From Paracoccus aminophilus JCM 7686 (GTDB lineage: Bacteria; Pseudomonadota; Alphaproteobacteria; Rhodobacterales; Rhodobacteraceae): a stretch of DNA of 64,000 nucleotides. The stretch's first letter is position 1, and every line of letters starts with the position of its first letter. This document shows positions 59,938 through 64,000 of the stretch, in pieces. The stretch covers positions 124,001 through 188,000 of the forward strand of contig NC_022049.1 of assembly GCF_000444995.1 (NCBI RefSeq). The letters are read 5' to 3'. The position numbers were made by a program, and so were the translations under genes. The notes under the pieces are model-generated. The model was not told where the DNA came from, searched no databases, and worked only from the letters and a program-made list of their open reading frames with translations.

Positions 59938-60911
59938 GCGTCGCGGCCGCCTCTGTCCGGCCCGGAGGTGGCCCTGCCCATAAGGCTTTGGCCCGTAAGG
60001 TTTTGGGCCGCATCGCCTCGGGTGTGGTCGTGCTTTGGGCGGCGATCACCTTGGCCTTTCTCTCGGTCCAGATCGCGCCCGGCGATATCGTTGACATCAT
60101 CGTCGGCGATCAGATCCCGACCCCCGCCGTGGCGGCCGCCATCCGCGCGGAATGGGGGCTCGATCAGCCAGTGATCGTGCAATATTTCTCTTATCTCGGG
60201 CGGGTGGTGCAGGGCGATTTTGGCCGCTCTTACATGCTGCAAGCCGATGTCGGCCCGCTGTTGCTCTCGCAGGTCTGGCCGACCCTGAAGCTGACCATGG
60301 CGGGCGTGCTGGTCGCGGTGGTCTTTGCGCTGAGCATGGCGCTTTTGACCGCACGCCGCCCGGTCGCCGGGCGCGTCGCGAGCGGGATCGAGCTCTTTCT
60401 GGTCTCGACGCCCTCGTTCTGGCTGGGGATCGTGCTGCTTTACGTCTTCAGCTTCACGCTGAAAATCTTCCCCGTGGCGGGCGACCGCTCGCTGTCGGCG
60501 CTGGTCCTGCCCGCCTTGGCGCTTGGCCTCTCGCTTGGCGCGGTGCTGGGCCAGGTCCTGCGCCAAAGCCTTGAACGCGCACTCGAAGAGCCCTTCGCGC
60601 TCACCGTCAAAAGCTGGGGCGTGACCGAGGCGACTTTGCGCCTGCGCCATGCGCTGCGCCATGCCGCGATCCCTTCGGTGACGCTGGCGGGCTGGCTGAT
60701 CGGCGGGCTTCTAAGCGGCACGGTCATCACCGAGCAGGTCTTTGGCCGCCCCGGCCTTGGCCGCATCACCGTCGATGCCGTGCTCTCCAAGGACATCCCC
60801 GTGATCCTCGCCACCGCGATCCTTTCGGCGGCGATCTATGTGACGATGAGCACCATCGTCGATCTCCTTTACCTGTTGCTTGATCCCCGCTTGCGCCGGG
60901 GCGGAAAGTGA
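59934..60911 (+). CDS. peptide-type ABC permease (DppB-like)
   Basis: 325 residues with six membrane helices; FLSVQIAPGDIVDIIVGD and YLGRVVQGDFGRSY are DppB/OppB signatures and the EAA loop is YALTVKSWGV-like (ALTVKSWGVTEATLRLRHALRHAAIP). ATGA overlap with the binding protein gene. Confidence 0.9.
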   Translation: MSVAAASVRPGGGPAHKALARKVLGRIASGVVVLWAAITLAFLSVQIAPGDIVDIIVGDQIPTPAVAAAIRAEWGLDQPVIVQYFSYLGRVVQGDFGRSYMLQADVGPLLLSQVWPTLKLTMAGVLVAVVFALSMALLTARRPVAGRVASGIELFLVSTPSFWLGIVLLYVFSFTLKIFPVAGDRSLSALVLPALALGLSLGAVLGQVLRQSLERALEEPFALTVKSWGVTEATLRLRHALRHAAIPSVTLAGWLIGGLLSGTVITEQVFGRPGLGRITVDAVLSKDIPVILATAILSAAIYVTMSTIVDLLYLLLDPRLRRGGK

Positions 60912-61797
60912 GCCCGATGACCCTGCAAGAGAACAAGCTCAGCGTCGAACTGCCCGGTCCCAACCTGCCTTTGCGGCGCGGTGTCGATCTCGCCCGGCGC
61001 GAGGCAGGCGTGCTGATCGCCGGGATTTTCCTGACCTTTGTCGCGGTCGCCGCCGCTTGGCCCGCGCTTCTGACCGGCTATGACCCGATTGCCGCCGATC
61101 CCTTGGCGGCCCAGTTGCCGCCAAGCGCCCAGCATCTGTTCGGCACCGACCATCTTGGCCGCGACATGTTCGCCCGCGTGCTTTACGGGGCGCGCTATTC
61201 GCTGCTGATCGGGCTGATGGCCACGCTGATCGCGATGACGGTCGGGACCGCGCTCGGCCTGATTTCCGGCCTTGCCCATGGCGCGGTTGATGAGGCGATC
61301 ACGCGCTTTCTCGACGTGGTTTCGGCCTTTCCCGACCTGCTGTTGGCGCTGGTCCTGATCGCCTTCACCGGGCCGGGGACGTTCAACCTGATCTTCGCGC
61401 TTGGCGTGGCCTCGATCCCGCGCTTTGCCCGCGTGGTGCGCAGCCAGACCTTCATTATCGCCGAGTCGGGCTATGTCGAGCAGGCCCGCACCTTTGGTCT
61501 TTCCCGCGCGACGCTGGTCTTTCGCCACATCCTGCCCCATGCCATCGCCCATGTCCCGATCTTGGCCACCATCGGGCTTGGCACGGCAATCATCGGCTCG
61601 GCCGGGCTGTCCTTCCTTGGCATGGGCCCGCAGCCGCCGACGCCGGAATGGGGCGCGATGCTGTCCGAGGGGCGCAATTACCTGCGCAATGCCTGGTGGA
61701 TCGGCGCTTGGCCGGGGCTGGCGATCACGCTGACCGTCATTGCGACCTCGGTCATTGGTCGGCGCTGGCAGCGCGCCTTCGAGGGGCGGCAAGCGAT

Positions 61798-61801
<4 letters not shown>
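60908..61801 (+). CDS. peptide-type ABC permease (DppC-like)
   Basis: 297 residues from GTG 60908 (GTGA overlap); an ATG at 60917 is an alternative. DppC signatures LFGTDHLGRDMFARVLYGARYSLLIG and SGYVEQARTFGLSRATLVFRHILPHAI. It pairs with the DppB-like subunit. Confidence 0.9.
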
Positions 61802-63393
<1,592 letters not shown>

Positions 63394-63411
63394 AGACCAC
63401 AGGAGCCTTGA

Positions 63412-64000
63412 ATGACGATCAAAATGACGCGGCGCCAGCTTGGCGCCGGGGGTTTCGCGCTGGCACTGCTGGCAAGCTATGGCCTGCCCTTGGCCGCCGA
63501 ACCCAAAGCGGGCGGCACGCTGACCTTCGGGCTGGAGAATGAGCCTCAGACGCTGAACCCGCATATCCACAACCTCGCCAAGACGAAAATGCTGATCCGC
63601 AACGTCTACGAGCCGCTGCTCTCGCGCACGGCGGAAGGCGACTATCTGCCCTGGCTCGCGACCGGCTATGAGATCAGCGCCGACGGCAAGACCTATCGCT
63701 TCACTCTGCGCAAGGGCGTGACCTTCAGCGATGGCACGCCGCTTGATGCCGAGGTCGTCGCGCTGAATTTCCGCCGCTTTGGTGACGCCGATTACACCGC
63801 CGCGCTCAGCACCGGCCCGATTGCCTATCTGAAAGAGGCCCGCGCCGCCGCCCCCGATGTGGTCGAGCTGGAACTGACCGAGCCCTATGCGGCCTTCCTT
63901 TCCTTCGCCGCCGCGCTCGAGCTGATCTCGGCGCCCTCCTTCGACGCCGAGGAGCTGAAAGCGGGCGGAAAAGCGGTTGCAGGGACCGGGCCGTTTCTTC
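63412..64000 (+). CDS. peptide/opine-type ABC substrate-binding protein 2 (partial, runs off window)
   Basis: 196 codons from ATG 63412 (AGGAG six bases upstream) to the window end. MTIKMTRRQLGAGGFALALLASYG is a Tat-like signal ending LAAE. The body is clearly paralogous to the binding protein at 58312: FGLENEPQTLNPHIHNLAKTKMLIRNVYEPLLSRTAEGDYLPWLATGYE and LRKGVTFSDGTPLDAEVVALNF. Two binding proteins for one permease set suggests two related ligands. Confidence 0.88.
   Translation, partial: MTIKMTRRQLGAGGFALALLASYGLPLAAEPKAGGTLTFGLENEPQTLNPHIHNLAKTKMLIRNVYEPLLSRTAEGDYLPWLATGYEISADGKTYRFTLRKGVTFSDGTPLDAEVVALNFRRFGDADYTAALSTGPIAYLKEARAAAPDVVELELTEPYAAFLSFAAALELISAPSFDAEELKAGGKAVAGTGPFL

Overview
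The window reads as a chromosomal (or large-replicon) segment of a high-G+C alphaproteobacterium of the Rhodobacterales, most like Paracoccus. This is an inference from codon use, protein character and the density of ABC transporters; no rRNA, tRNA or housekeeping marker is present to settle it. Almost every gene belongs to a catabolic, transport, efflux or regulatory module, so this is accessory, nutrient-scavenging DNA. I see no insertion sequence, phage gene or CRISPR array.

Layout. 1-5.8 kb: end of a PfkB-type kinase, then a leftward operon led by its own LacI repressor (TTG start, operator just upstream) with a ribose-type ABC transporter, a phosphotriesterase-family hydrolase and a GATase-fold protein. 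6-11.3 kb: MarR-GNAT fusion, DHA2 exporter with divergent TetR and shared operator, and a MATE exporter behind a structured leader RNA, coupled to a small glyoxalase-superfamily gene. 11.7-15.6 kb: OsmF/YehYXW-type osmolyte ABC transporter. 15.7-21.7 kb: orphan peptide-type binding protein, MFS transporter, ModA-like protein without signal peptide, and a TroA/FecCD-type importer lacking its ATPase. 21.8-23.7 kb: AmiC/AmiR amide sensor and antiterminator pair with lower G+C and no amidase.

23.9-44.3 kb is the most interesting part. An AcoX-like kinase, a divergent split GcvP pair (PA and PB), a TIM-barrel isomerase, an SDR, a hydroxyacyl-CoA-type dehydrogenase, a two-protein iron-sulfur/FAD amine dehydrogenase (opine/D-hydroxyproline/HCN-synthase family) and an IclR regulator are followed by a sugar-type ABC importer, a DapA-family lyase, two SDRs, a class III aminotransferase and an aldehyde dehydrogenase. 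Four promoter regions carry the same 33-bp array of four half-sites with fixed spacing (5-N4-5-N5-5-N4-5), and a fifth carries a respaced version. They resemble PcaR/PobR-type IclR operators and mark one regulon. No GcvH, GcvT or amidase is present. I read this as an undescribed catabolic system, perhaps for an amino acid-polyol or amide-like conjugate; the substrate is a guess.

44.4-50.2 kb: amino-acid ABC transporter with a class I aminotransferase, divergent from a FadR-type regulator with cupin and SDR genes. 50.3-54.7 kb: LuxR and IclR regulators and dgoK-dgoA-kdgK for 2-keto-3-deoxy-sugar acids. 54.7-57.9 kb: TetR, aldo/keto reductase with a 24-bp palindromic operator, second MATE exporter. 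58.3-64 kb: peptide-type ABC operon with two binding proteins and a fused double ATPase, cut by the window end.
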